DNA of 64,000 nt. It comes from Alopecurus myosuroides. Its lineage: Eukaryota; Streptophyta; Magnoliopsida; Poales; Poaceae. The stretch spans positions 238,624,187 through 238,688,186 of the forward strand of contig CM054058.1 of the NCBI GenBank assembly GCA_028641055.1. Reading direction: 5' to 3'. The position numbers and the translations under genes were made by a program. Positions 34,091 through 45,262 of the stretch are shown piece by piece. Each line of letters opens with the position of its first letter. The first letter of the stretch is position 1. The notes beneath the pieces were generated by a model, which was not told where the DNA came from, did no database searches, and saw only the letters and a program-made list of their open reading frames with translations.

Positions 34091-34893
34091 TCAGTCGAAA
34101 CGCTGAGCATTCTTAGTCGCTAAGACCCTATCCACCTCTTCAGAGGTCATTCGGATAATCTTCTCGGCTGCAGGACGAACATCATCATAGTACGGCGCAA
34201 TATCTTCGATTGCATAATCTGGACGCCGAGCTACGGAGTTCAAGTCTATCTCAGGATGCCATATTCGGACAAACGAGAGAGCAACAACCGCGCCGCACGT
34301 CATCTGGTTGCGAACGCACGCACGAACCTCTCCTTCTCGTCCGAATAACCTGAGAAGATAACTCCAGTCTTCGGGGCCCCTCTCAAGTGGATAAAAAGCA
34401 GCATTCACCGCAACCAGGACCTCGTGGAAAGAACTCACGAGAATTTTCGCCTGGAGGACTCGAAACTTCAAGGTAGCCATCACAAAACCTCGATTGCGAT
34501 CAGACCAGAAATTACTCGCATGAGGCTTTGTGCTGTTAGCTTCTTGCTGAATGTGGTTTTCCACCCACTGCTTTTCTTCCCTGTCATCTGGTTTCACAAC
34601 TAAGAAGCAAACGCACTTAGTAAGCTAAGAAACACAGAGGAGGAAACAACATGGGGGCTACACTACTCACATAGTAACTCCTTTGCAATCGAAGACAGTT
34701 CACCAATTAGAAATTGCTCGCGCTCAGCCGCCAATTTCTGCTTGGATATCGCCACGTCAGCTACTCCGCGCAGCGCTTTCAGCCTACGCTCACCCTCCTG
34801 AACCTTATCACGAAGGCCAGCAAAAGTGCCAACGGCAGCCACAAGTGGATTTACTGGATTACCACTCGAAGGTTCAGCGGCAGACGCAATCGC
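34091..34893 (-). CDS. Downstream antisense exons of element B (possible 3' exons of a longer isoform)
   Basis: Two exons on the minus strand: 34893-34671 (after acceptor CTTCTTCCAG, donor T|GTGAGTAG) and 34599-34091 (after acceptor TTGCTTCTTAG), phase 1 between them, 732 nt in total, ending in a stop. The first is helical with coiled-coil character (KQKLAAEREQFLIGEL). The second contains RNQMTCGAVVALSFVRIWHP, which resembles the C-terminal part of the antisense protein of D (ARGGARMALGLMRLHYP). They could join exon 6 of the gene at 35113-38029 through an internal donor AAG|GTACGG at 35233/35232, keeping phase and giving a 986-residue isoform. Alternatively they are a duplicated 3' end. No function is known. 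Confidence 0.6.
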
Positions 34894-35112
34894 CTGGAAG
34901 AAGTACAAGGAAAGAAGTGAGACGCCCTACTCGAGTTGTTTCCAGTCGCACATCTGACTATTCGCTCGGGGGCTACTCCCATCGGGAGAAAAAGTATAGA
35001 CGACAAGGATAAATTCTAAATGCAAAATGCTTCGATTAAAAGACCAGCAAAGGTACGGGAATACATCCCAAAATTCATTACATCCAAGCAACAGAAACAA
35101 AAGAAAAAGAGC

Positions 35113-38029
35113 CTACGAAGCCGCGTTGGTGCTGCCACTAGCAGCGGTCGACCCTCCCTTCTTCCGAGCAAACATCTCAGATAATTTCCGAGCAAGAACA
35201 GTGGCTTGCTCAGAAAAACGAGATAGCCGTACCTTCTTGCCCGTGGAAGGGTCGACCGGCATGGACGAATAGGCCTCCTCCAGACCATCAACTTCGTTCG
35301 CCAGAGCGAACTGAATCGCAGTCTTTGCGCCAGCTTCCGATTGAGCAACCGCAAAGGCTTCCAGGAGGTCGCCTTCCGAGAAGACCTTCAACAACTCGCT
35401 CAGCGCAGGCGCAGGAGTATCGCTGGCAACAAGACGGCCATGCACTCGCGCCAACGCTTTGGAAGCATCATTAATCAGGGAAAATATTCCCTCAGAATGC
35501 TTCCTGAGCTGCGCGAGAGTGTCGGTCAGCACGTCCACCCGCTGAATCCCAGGAATCTCCAGAGGAACACTCAGAAGATCTACAGACAAAGAAAATAATG
35601 CTTAGCAAAAATCAGCAGAATGAAAAGTTCAAAAACCCAAGACACTTACCCGCAAAGCGTTTGGCGAGGGGACGAAGGAACGCGACAGTGTCGTTGTCAG
35701 CCTTACTGCCGGCCTCCTCCAAGTCCTTCACGGCCTTCCGCGCCTCCGCAAGCTTCGTACTGAGTTCCTCCGATTGCTTGCGAGAAGCTTCCAGCTCTTG
35801 TCGGGTAGTCGCCAGTTCAGCTTCCCGAGCAGTTACCTGCTCTGAAAGTTTGGTCTTTTCAGACTCTGCGAATTCGGCTCGAGCTGCAAAGGGGATATTA
35901 ATCAGAAATCAAGAATGGATGATACACTGAAACCAAGAAGATAATGGAATTTACCTTTAAGAAGGTCGCTCTCAGATTTGAGTCGGTTAACTTCTGATCG
36001 TAGCGACTCGCAATCTGTCTCGGCCAGAACGACGCGGCGACCGATCGCCGCAAGGGAATCGACGAGCGACTGCGGAGGCACGAAGATAGAAGAGTTAGAG
36101 TAATTAAGACTTGAGCCCGTACCCGATCATTTACAATCGACTACAGCCTCGGGGGCTACTCCCATCGGGAGCACTGTCGTGCACCCGAAGAAGACAAAAT
36201 AAAGAAGAAGAGAAGAAAGAGATTTTGAGCCTGTACCCGATTATTTACAATCGACTACAGCCTCGGGGGCTACTCCCATCGGGAGCACTGTCGTGCACCC
36301 GATGAAATTTGTTTGTGAAAGCCAAAGAGATATAAGTTTACCTGTCCAGAAGCGCGGGAGAGGGGATCCGCAGAGCTGTCCGTCGCCTCCTTCGAGACCG
36401 AAGTTCTAACAGCAGAGCTGGGGACCTCCCGCTCCACAGTCGCAGCATCAGGCGCTGCCCTGGGAGAGTTCTGGACGGTACCCGCAGTAGGGGTCTCACC
36501 CGCGTCCTTCGCCTTATTCCTCTTTTCGGGGGGAACAGCGGCGGCAAACCTACGCGGGCTGATCGCCTGCAGACTGCAGTGAAGGACAAAAAAACGTCAG
36601 CGTTGACAAATAGAGATTGATCGAATTAAAGTATGGAAAAGTCCTACTCGTCATCCTCGTCGTCTTCATCCAAGTCATCCGCATTCCAGGCGGTTGCGAA
36701 CGGAGCCAGAGGAGGAAGAGATCGAAGCGGAGTCGCGGAAATTGGAGCTTGGCCAGGTGACGCCTCCAAAGACTTGTCTTTGGAGGTGACTTCGTCTTCG
36801 TTCACCCGACGGCGCTTTAGTGGGACGCCATTCGAGTCTTCAACATCATCTGAGGAATCATGCTCAGAACTCGAGGAGGCGTTGGCCACGCTGGTGTCAA
36901 CCGCGCCGTCCTGGTGGCTCGACTGAAGACACGAGGCATCTTCACCAACAACGGGCGGGTAGCAATTTGCTACAGCTAGGCTCTACAAAGATAAGAAGAC
37001 GGCAAAGATCTTATCGACTATGAAATTCTGAAGATGGAAGTAAGTTAAAGACAGGAAACTAACCGCAGCTGGAGGAAGGTTTGAAGCAGAATAAGCCTCG
37101 ACTGAGCAATCGGGGAATTGCTCCCCAACCTTCAGTCGAGTGATGGCCGCGATCTTTTTCTCGAACTCCACATTCGAAAGTTCTTCGCGGCTCACTCGGC
37201 TGGGATCTTCTGCACCTTGATACTCCCACATAGTGGAAGGCCTCTGCTGCAAAGGCTGGATCCTGCGCTTCAAGAAGAGGCTCGCCAGATGGAGCCCATT
37301 GAGCACTACTCCCGAGGTTTGGTCTCGAAGAGCAGCTACTCTTTCGAGTAGAGGTGTGACTGTCTGGGTTTCTTCGGCTGACATCTTGTGGCTCCAAGAC
37401 TTGCGCCTCGCCAGAACTGCGAATGGGTGGAACTCTACAAGCCCGCTCGAGCTGTTGTCGGCGACGTAGAACCACTTCTTCCGCCAGCCTTGGGCGGAGT
37501 CGATGAAGTGCATGTTGAAGTATGCATTCTCCTGGCGCGCCTGGATCCCGAAGCCACCCGTGCGAAGTGGCTCACCAGGCTCGGACTCCACCCGCGATTT
37601 CTCGCGGAAGATCCGGATCTTGAACAGCGCCTTCCAGAGCGCCCAGTGCGGGCGAATGCCAAGATAGCATTCGCAAAGCGCGATGAAGCACGAGATGTGC
37701 TGCACCGCGTTCGGGGGAAGATCGTGGAGCTGTATGCCGTAGGCACACAGCAGCCCGATGAAGAAAGGATGAAGAGGGAAGGAGAGGCCTCGAGTCACGT
37801 GGTCCACAAAGACCACGCGCTCGTTCGAGTGAGGGTTTGGTACCTCTTCCCTCTTCCCAAGACGGACGCGCTTCTCCGCCTCCGCCGGCAGCAGACCCTC
37901 CCGCTGCATCTCCTTGATGCTCTTAGCAGTGGTGTTGGGGGTGCGCCAGTCGCCGGCGCTAGGGGCGAGTGGCGCAGAAGGCTCGCCAGACGCGGAAGTT
38001 CCAGCGCCACGTTTCTTTCCGCCGGCCAT
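35113..38029 (-). CDS. Antisense six-exon gene of element B, putative gypsy-type transposon protein, 782 aa
   Basis: On the strand opposite to gag-pol, between pol and the 3' LTR. Exons: 38029-37064, 36982-36648, 36573-36342, 36069-35955, 35883-35650, 35579-35113. All introns are GT-AG, phases 0,2,0,1,1; total 2,349 nt with no internal stop. N-terminal residues 72-140 (HVTRGLSFPLHPFFIGLLCA, then YGIQLHDLPP and YLGIRPHWALWKALF) are the plant 'putative gypsy type transposon' domain (PF04195-like). Exon 2 encodes an acidic, Ser-rich tract with a basic KRRRVNED patch ending in a run of Asp/Glu. Exons 4-5 are a long coiled coil (heptad-rich Glu/Lys/Leu/Ala). Exon 6 is helical with a basic end. A TATA box is at 38130-38137. 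The homologue in D has six exons and 788 residues; E has a decayed copy. No enzyme motif; role unknown, possibly nuclear or structural. Confidence 0.85.
36112..36303. repeat. Two 77-bp direct repeats in intron 3 of the antisense gene of element B
   Basis: Units 36112-36188 and 36226-36303 are almost identical, separated by a purine-rich 37-bp spacer. Each contains CTCGGGGGCTACTCCCATCG, which includes the exact 12-mer of the polypurine tract of B. A third copy of the 12-mer is at 34965-34976. Confidence 0.85.
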
Positions 38030-38129
38030 TGTTCACAGCGAGAGCTCGAGCGCAAGGAAGACGAAGACGAGCGCGAGGTGGAAGATGAAGATAGAGAGCA
38101 GAGAAAGTTTTACCGCAGCGCTAACACCT

Positions 38130-38137
38130 GTATATAT
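38130..38137 (-). promoter_or_regulatory. TATA box of the antisense gene of element B
   Basis: GTGTATATATACAGG on the minus strand, about 100 bp before the ATG at 38029. Equivalent boxes precede the antisense genes of D and E at 100-145 bp. Confidence 0.65.
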
Positions 38138-39235
38138 ACACAGGGTGAAATGATGTCGGCCGTACGATGCGCTACGTGGCATCCATCGCGGCCGCCACGC
38201 GTGCAGATGAAACGAAGCGGCGGCCCAGTGCTGTTTCGTGCCACGATCTTAACAGAAGATCGTGCGCATTTACTGCACGTTTTGCGTAAAAACCGGGAAC
38301 GACGTCTCGTTTCCCGGTCAAAAAGCTGACAAGGTGGGCCAACTTCTGCTGCCACTCCGTCACGTCCCATCGGGAGAAGAGGAGCACGCCTTGACGTCAT
38401 GGCGTTCGTCATTCAAAAGGGAAATCTTTTTCGAATGGAAGTTCAAACGCGAAATTATCTTCGCACGAATATCAATTCCTTCGGATAAAACACAATTTTC
38501 CCATGAAAAAATTCATGGATCAAAGCCTCTTCGAACAAGAGAAACATACCTTATAAACGAAAACTCTTTCGTACGGGCACAATTTTCCAAAACATGAAAA
38601 CTCTTTCATACGGAACTAACATTTCTTACACGAAACTTTTTCGTACGGAACTCATACCAATCTAATCGGGTAGAAGGAACCTACCTTATGCGTGGTAATT
38701 ATACATCACAAGAACCTGGATTGTACAGCCGACTAGGCACATCCGGATGCCCTATTCTTCGAATATGAAGGTAAGACCCAAAAAGATCTTTCTTTTGGGC
38801 CTGGAATCGCACTCGAAAGCTGCGTCCTCCGGCATAGTTCCGTGTCAACAACACGAAGAAAAATCCTAGCGGACGCGCCGGGTACCCTCTTAGGTTAAGT
38901 TCGACTCGATAAGTCCACAACGGCCCAGTCGTGACGATCACCTCATCGGGTTCGAGTCGGAGGTCTCGAATCTGTGTAGGCCAGGAGTGTTTTTACCCTA
39001 GTCGCAATTAATTGGCCCTGATCTCTCGGGAGAGCCAAGCTACTGCGCCACATCCTTCTGCTAATATAGCCGCAAAAACTGGCACCTATGCTGCTCGATA
39101 CTCGGGTATTTTAATTCGCGAAACAGGGAACACACCCTTCGTAGACAACAACTGTCGAGCTGAACTTCCAGGAGGAGATCAAAAAAAAGGTCTGACCGTC
39201 TACCCGACTGGAAATAAATCCCAATCGAGCACACG
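38138..39235. other. Non-coding 3' region of element B
   Basis: Sequence between the antisense promoter and the polypurine tract. It contains three imperfect copies of AACTCTTTCGTACGG at 38560-38660 and no supported frame. It should be the 3' untranslated part of the sense RNA and the upstream control region of the antisense gene. Confidence 0.6.
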
Positions 39236-39247
39236 CTCGGGGGCTAC
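39236..39247 (+). other. Polypurine tract of element B
   Basis: CTCGGGGGCTAC directly before the right LTR. Confidence 0.85.
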
Positions 39248-39741
39248 TGACGAAGGCATAGATCTTGGATCCTGCGGGTAAGGACACCTCTTCTCAGGCC
39301 CAATGTCAAGGCCCAAGAAGAGGCGCCTTTGGAAGACTCCAGAAGGCCTACCAGAAGCCCACCCGCACCAAACTTGCGGGTTAAGTTAGGAAAATTGTAA
39401 CCGACCTAAACTAGGGTTCGAATCCTCTCCGGGTGGGACTTGAGACCTGGCCATCTATATAAGGCTAGGAGAGCCCCCAAGGAGAGGACCAAGTATTACC
39501 GCACGACCACAAAAGCCTTGAAATTCGAGATCTACTCTCGATTCGAGCACCCTGTAATCGATCTAGTCATCCAATACAGATCAGCAGAAGGCAGGAGTAA
39601 GGGTTTTACCTCTTCGAGGGCCCCGAACCTGGGTAAATCTCGCCTCCCTGTCAAGCCGACGATTTCACCAGCGCCTATGACATCTCCTAGTCGAAACCCG
39701 ATAGGGTCACCTGAGGGATTTGCGGAGCCAGAGCTTCGACA
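39248..39741 (+). repeat. 3' LTR of element B
   Basis: 494 bp, the same as 26937-27431 apart from one missing A. TATATAA at 39456-39462. It is followed by the CTCCC target duplication and then the rest of the 5' LTR of C. Confidence 0.95.
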
Positions 39742-39746
39742 CTCCC

Positions 39747-39873
39747 TGTGTCACCATTGTTGCTTGCTTCGAGCTTTCCTCAAGAGGCCTCACGAGGTAT
39801 GCAGTGAGAGAGGTTATCCCCCAGTGTTCAAACCTCCTGAGGGTACCTGTCTTTGACAGACCACTCTCCGACA
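39747..39873 (+). repeat. 5' LTR of element C, right part
   Basis: Continues the LTR interrupted at 26936 and matches 61660-61785 (TGTCACCATTGTTGCTTGC to CCACTCTCCGACA). Confidence 0.88.
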
Positions 39874-39875
39874 TT

Positions 39876-39893
39876 TGGCGCGCCAGGTAGGGG
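39876..39893 (+). other. Primer-binding site of element C
   Basis: TTTGGCGCGCCAGGTAGGGG directly after the LTR. It differs from the TGGCGCCGACCGTGGGG type of B and D, so C probably uses another tRNA primer. Confidence 0.7.
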
Positions 39894-39923
39894 TCTAAGG
39901 CGCTCCTTCACATCCTCATCACC

Positions 39924-41040
39924 ATGGTCGCCTCTCGCGCTGAGCGCTCCGACCACAAGGCCCGTTCCTGGAAGCGGGCATCCCTCGGTGGCCCCACCTC
40001 TAGCTTCTCCAGCAGCAAACCTCGCCGCTCCCGCTCCCCGGTGTTGTGCCGTGGACATGACACGACACCCGTCGGTGAAGCCCCCACGGACCTGAGCCGG
40101 TTCCTGCAGTCTCCTGCGCGGGTGACGCTCGCCCTGCGTCCATCGGCCGTGCCCGCGCACGATCGATAGCGCTTGCGGGAAGCCCTGCCAGGAGCACAGG
40201 AACCCTCACGCTATCCGTCCAATGCCTCCGGCGGCGATTCTTTGTTGGTCCCCACCATTGAGCTCGTCTGGGCTGCGGGAGCCGAGTCTGAGACTCCCGG
40301 TGTCTCGTCCGCCACCCGGGAGCTCACCAGCTCCACCGTTGAGGCCACGCCTGTGGTCAACACCTCGGAGTCCCGCGCACGTGGGAATCCACCCCATCCA
40401 GCGGATAGCGCATCCCTGCGCCTCCTCTGAAGCAACACTCGCACAAGCCCGAAGCAGCCCAACTACCGTGTGTTGCATGCCAGCGCAGGAGCAGGGTGCT
40501 GCTACGCGTTCACCCAGAAGATTTGGGAGGCGAGGTGGCCTTCCACGTTCCGCCCTTTCCTCCCTCCATGCTACAGCGGGGACGCTCCCCCCTTCGGTTT
40601 CCTGCGGAGGTACTAGGCGAGCGTCCTTGCCGCCAGGGGGTGCGATAGGTGCCTCATGAGGTACTTCCCCTGGCGCTTCGGGGTGCACCACTCGCATGGT
40701 TGATGGACCTCCCAGATAGCTCTGTGATCATGTGGGAAGCTCTGTGTGTGTTGTTCTTCCGCCACTTCCGACACTGCGATCGCTTCCTCCACGACGAGCC
40801 CAGGGGGCGCATGGTCCTGTGGCACTTCATCAGGGGAAATGACGGCGGAAAATCTCCCAGGGGGGATGGCGCTGCTACACCAATTCGCCATGTGGTGTGC
40901 ATCCTGGGTGGCTCGCTGGCCCCACAGTCCAGCCGCCACCTCAAGAGAACCTCAAGAGAATCGTCAGGGGGACGGGGCATCTCCGTAGCCACTCAACTGA
41001 TCCCAACATGAGATCACCTTCGACATCACCGACCACTCCA
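39924..41040 (+). pseudogene. Degenerate gag of element C
   Basis: Begins with MVASRAERSDHKARSWKR at 39924 and stops after 81 codons. The Gag core can be recognised in a separate frame at 40649-40760 (LALRGAPLAWLMDLPDSS, WEALCVLFFRHF), which matches the HLAGAARSWLERRP region of B Gag. Several frame changes and stops are present. Confidence 0.65.
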
Positions 41041-41054
41041 GGTCAATCGGCTCT

Positions 41055-41558
41055 ATGGGCACCATACCCTTGGTCTGCACCCTCGCGATCAACAACGTCG
41101 ATGTCTCCAAGATGCTCGTGGACAGGGGCGTGGGTCTCAACGTGATCTCGCTCGAGACCTTCGAAAAGATACGGGTGTCCCACGAGCGTCTGATGGCCAC
41201 AAGGCCGTTCACCGGTGCCACCAGTGGCACCACCGTCCCTATGGGACAGGTGCACCTCGTTGTCATGTTCGGCACACGCCAGAACTACTGCACCGAAACT
41301 ATCGACTTTGACGTCGCTCACATCGGGCTCCCCTTCAACGCCATCCTATGCTACCCCGCGCTAGGCAAATTGATGTCAGTCACGCACCACACATACAACC
41401 TCGTCAATATGCCAGGAAGCAGGATAACTCTCACTATCCATGGCAATGTGAAGGATGCGGTGCGCTCCATGGAGGACACATACAAGGAAGTTGCGACATC
41501 GCACCACATCGACAGGGATAGTATCGAGTACCTCGTCGAGCCTTCGAAGAATAAATAG
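41055..41558 (+). pseudogene. Protease region of element C
   Basis: A 167-codon frame with the protease signature altered to VDRGVGLNVIS (Gly after the catalytic Asp replaced by Arg), then a pepsin-like second half (FDVAHIGLPFNAILCYPALG) where the usual ILGR is ILCY. The frame ends at TAG 41556-41558, remains in phase with RT, and meets a second TAG at 41655. Both substitutions argue against activity. Confidence 0.7.
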
Positions 41559-41654
41559 TTGTTCTCTCAAGAGAGGGAGGCCACAAAGAAGGTCTCCATG
41601 AAACCCGATGGCACGGGGGCTATCCTCACCATCAGAGCCGGGTTGCCTTCCAAA

Positions 41655-41657
41655 TAG
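41655..41657 (+). other. In-frame amber at the protease/RT junction of element C
   Basis: Reads AAA TAG GAA ATC ACG CTT GTC ACC TTC CTT, 14 codons before the ATG at 41697. Same position and context as in D (AAA TAG GAA). Confidence 0.8.
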
Positions 41658-44600
41658 GAAATCACGCTTGTCACCTTCCTTCGGGCAAACGATGACATGT
41701 TCGCGAGAACAGCGTTAGACATGCTCGGTGTACCAAGGGAGGTGATCGGGCACCACTTAGCCGTGTGCCCAGGCGCGTGCCCTATCAAACAGAAAGTACG
41801 GTGCCCGGGTCCTGAGAAGCAACGATTCATCATCCGTGAGGTGGAGAAACTGTTGGACGCGAAGATCATTCGTGGGGTCATTCACACTGAATGGATCTCC
41901 AAACACATCGTGATGTCCAAGCACACCGGCGGGGGACGGTTGTGCATCAACTTCACAGAGCTCAACAAGGCATGCCCCAAGGATATGTACCCCCTCCCGA
42001 GGATCGACCAGATAGTGGACTCCACCGTCGAGTGTGACCTCCTCTACTTCCTGGACGCCTTCTCGGGGTATCACCAGATCAAGATGGCCAAGGAAGATGA
42101 AGAGAAGACCGCGTTCATCACACCATGCGGCGTGTTCTGTTACGTATGCATGCCCTTTGGCCTGAAGAATGTTGTGGAAACCTTCCAGAGGCTGATGTTC
42201 ATCTCCTTGGGAGCCCAGATAGGAAAAAATGTTGAATCCTATGTCGACGACATCATCGTCAATACCCACGAGGAGTGCACTCTCATCGACGACCTTGAAG
42301 AGACCTTTCAAAATATCTGCAAGGTCAACATAATGCTCAACCCCGACAAGTGCGTCTTCGGAGTCGCGGCAGGGAAGCTCCTTAGCTTCCTGGTGTCTCA
42401 CCGCGGCATCGAGGCCAACCCCGATAAAACCCAAGCCATAGAAGAAATGCAACCTCCGTGGTGGATCAAGAACATACATCGTCTCGAGGGATGCGTAGCG
42501 GTGCTGGGGAGCTTCATCTCCATGCTCGGCGACAAGGCTCTGCCATTCTTTAAGCTCTTGAAGCGAGCGGGTCCCTTCAAATGGACCCCCAAGGCGGCAA
42601 CTGCATTTGAGGAGCTCAAGAGATACCTTCCAAGCCCGCCCATCTTGGTCACCCTGTGACCTCGTGAGCCATTGTGCCTCTACCTTGAAGCTACTCCTCA
42701 GACAGTCAATACCGCTCTCGTCGCAGAAAGGATAGCTGACAAGAAAAGTGCGGCCCTGCCTGGCAAGGAGCCCACACTCGCCTCTCCCCAAGAGGACATC
42801 GCTGCACAGCAAGACCTCCAGAAGGAGGACCTTCTCAAGCCACAAGAGATCCCCAATGCGTGTGGAGAACTCACTGTCGGCACCTCTGCAAGCGCTCTCG
42901 TCGAACACCTTGTCTAGTTTGTTAGCACTGTGCTTCGAGATGCCCGCGAGAGGTACCCCGTGCAGCAGAAGCTCCTATACGCGCTCCTTGTGGCCTCTAG
43001 GAAGCTCCGCCACTACTTCGAGGGACACCCCATCACGGTGGTATCCGCTTCCCCAGGAGCAAATCTTGCGCAACTCCAACACCACAGGGTGTGTCACGGA
43101 ATGGACGGTTGAGATCCAGAACTTCGATCTTCAGTTCCTTACCACCAAGACAATCAAAGGGGGGAGCTATGGCGGAGTTCAACGCAGAGTGGACAAACCC
43201 ACCGCCAGAAGAGGAAACCGCCGTACCAGGAAAGTTAGCCCCAGGAATGTGGACCATGCACTTTGAAGGTGCCTTCTCCTCCAAGGGCTCGGGGGTTGTC
43301 GTCGTACTCATGTCATCGACAGGCGACAAGCTCTACTACGCCGTCCAGTTCCGCTTTGGCCACATGGCCAAGGTATCCAACAACATCGCCGAATACGAGG
43401 GCCTCCTCGCAGGCATCAGGGCCGCCATTGCCCCCTACTGAAATTCTCCAACAAGAGATACACTGCCAAGGACCCACACATGGCACTGTACCTTGAAGAA
43501 GTTCAAAAGTTCGAGAAGCGCTTCCTCGGCATGGAGCTGCAACACATCCCTCGGGCGGATAACAAAGAAGAAGACGACATTGCCAATAGAGCATCAAAGA
43601 ACTGGGCACAGACCCCATGCATGTTTGAAGAGAGGCTCGAGAAGTCATCCATCATACCACCCGTCAACGACGACGAGACCCCGCGCCACCAGCACCTCGA
43701 GGAGGAGCTCCCACCAACTCCCACCCAACGCGCACCAGACTGCGGCATTCCGTCAGGATGCCGCCTCATGCTGGCATTCACTCATGAGGAAGCATGCTAG
43801 AACAAGAGCCTCATCGACTGCATACAGAAAGAGGACCTCCCCGAAGATGAAGCAGAGGCAGAGTGTGTCTCCCGCCAAGCTAAGATGTACTGTGTCATCT
43901 ACCATAACTTGTACCGGAGGCGCCCCAACGGGCTGGCGCTGCTTTGCGTTCCCCCAGACGACGGTGTGTACCTCCTCAAGGACATACATCAAGGCGACTG
44001 CGACCACCACTCTTCATCATGCACGCTCGTCGCCAAGGCCTTCCTCTACGGCTTCTACTGTCCCACCGCTCTCACGGACGCCACCGACCTCGTCAAGACC
44101 TACAAAACGTGCCAGTTCCACACCAAGCAAACACACCAGCCCACGCAAGGACTGCATACCATACCTCTCTCGTGGCCGTCCGCAGTATAGGGGCTAGAAA
44201 TCTTGGGACCAATCGCACAAGTGCTCGAGGTCTATCTCTACCTCTACGTCACCATCGACAAATTCACCAAGTGGGCGGAGGTGGAACTAGTTCGGGACAT
44301 CCCGGCAAGGTCAGTAATGAATTTCATCAAGGGGTTGGTGTGCCGCTTCGTCGTCCCCAACCACACATCACCGACAACGGTGCACAATTTACCAGTGGCC
44401 TCTTCAAGTCCTACTGCGCCAACCTTGGCACGAAGATCTGCTACTCCTTTGTCGCCCACCCACGCAGCAACAGCCAAGAAGTGTGTGCCAATGCTGAGGT
44501 CCTCAAGGGCCTCAAGACGAGGAGCTTCAACAAACTCAAGGCCCACGGGAAGAAGTGGATCGACGAGCTCCTGTCAGTGTCGTGGTCCATCCGCACCACC

Positions 44601-44698
44601 ACGACAAAGCCCACAGGGGAAACGTCGTTCTCCCTCGTCTATGTATATGAAGTTGTCCTTCCCGCTGAACTCAAGCATGGGTCTCCTCGAGCCCTTGC
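41658..44698 (+). pseudogene. Pol of element C, 5' part (RT, RNase H, most of integrase)
   Basis: RT is open from 41697 to 42659 (320 codons) with NFTELNKACPKDMYPLPRID, FLDAFSGYHQIKM, MPFGLKN and YVDD all present. It then breaks at TGA 42657. Disordered sequence follows to about 43090. The RNase H remnant at 43150-43440 has MHFEGAFSSKGSG, with Glu where the first catalytic Asp is expected. The integrase zinc region (DIHQGDCDHHSSS, KTYKTCQFHTKQ) is at 43970-44140 and the DDE core at 44200-44690 is split between two frames. It is interrupted at 44698 by element D; the tail is at 56826-57159. Confidence 0.82.
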
Positions 44699-45251
44699 TG
44701 TCGAGACATCGTAGTAGTTTTCATAGACGGGGGTGCCATGAGACTACGGTAGAGACGTGGGGTAACGGGATAGCGTAGTAACACAGAACACAGGATTTTA
44801 CCCAGGTTCGGTACGTCGCGACAGTACGACGTGCCTACTCCTGCACTTCTCACTAATTGGGACTAAAGACCGTAAACAGGGTTACAATGTGAGGGTTTTA
44901 GATCTAAACCACTCGGCGAGGATGAGCTTCTCGGCGAGTTGGCGTAGAGCTTCTCTGTTTGTTCGTTGTTTTGTTTATCTCCCGTCTGGCTTTATATAAT
45001 AGCCGGATTAGGGCTTACAGAATAGGAAACCTAGAAAACTACGGTAACTTGTAACTTGGAAAGCAAGGAATCCGTCTTCTCCTCCAAGCCAGATCACATG
45101 GGCTGTGATCCGGGTTCTTCTAGAATCCGGCTTCTGCGCGTCGGATTACTGGGCCGCCTAATGGACCTAAGCCCACTACCACTTAGGCCACCCTGGGAAT
45201 CCGGCACTTGGCCTACCATCTTCTATACCCCTATTTGGTATATATCCGACA
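44699..45251 (-). repeat. 3' LTR of element D
   Basis: On the plus strand TGTCGAGACATC to ATATATCCGACA. Same length as 56268-56820. Confidence 0.95.
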
Positions 45252-45262
45252 GTAGCCCCCAA
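45252..45262 (-). other. Polypurine tract of element D
   Basis: The minus strand reads TTGGGGGCTAC just before the LTR start. Confidence 0.8.

Larger units (their letters stand above)
26937..39741 (+). mobile_element. Element B: young, apparently complete Tat-lineage LTR retrotransposon
   Basis: 12,805 bp, plus strand, perfect target duplication CTCCC (26932-26936 and 39742-39746). The LTRs (495 and 494 bp) appear identical except for one A in a short A run near 27045. It contains a primer site, an open gag-pro frame, an amber codon, an open pol frame, an antisense six-exon gene with two further downstream exons, and a polypurine tract. No frameshift is seen in the sense frames. Near-identical LTRs mean very recent insertion. 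It sits in the 5' LTR of element C. Confidence 0.96.

Noticed and set aside
41757..42908. 383-codon minus-strand ORF
   Set aside because: It lies exactly opposite the RT frame of element C and has no domain of its own; the RT motifs on the plus strand explain the open frame.
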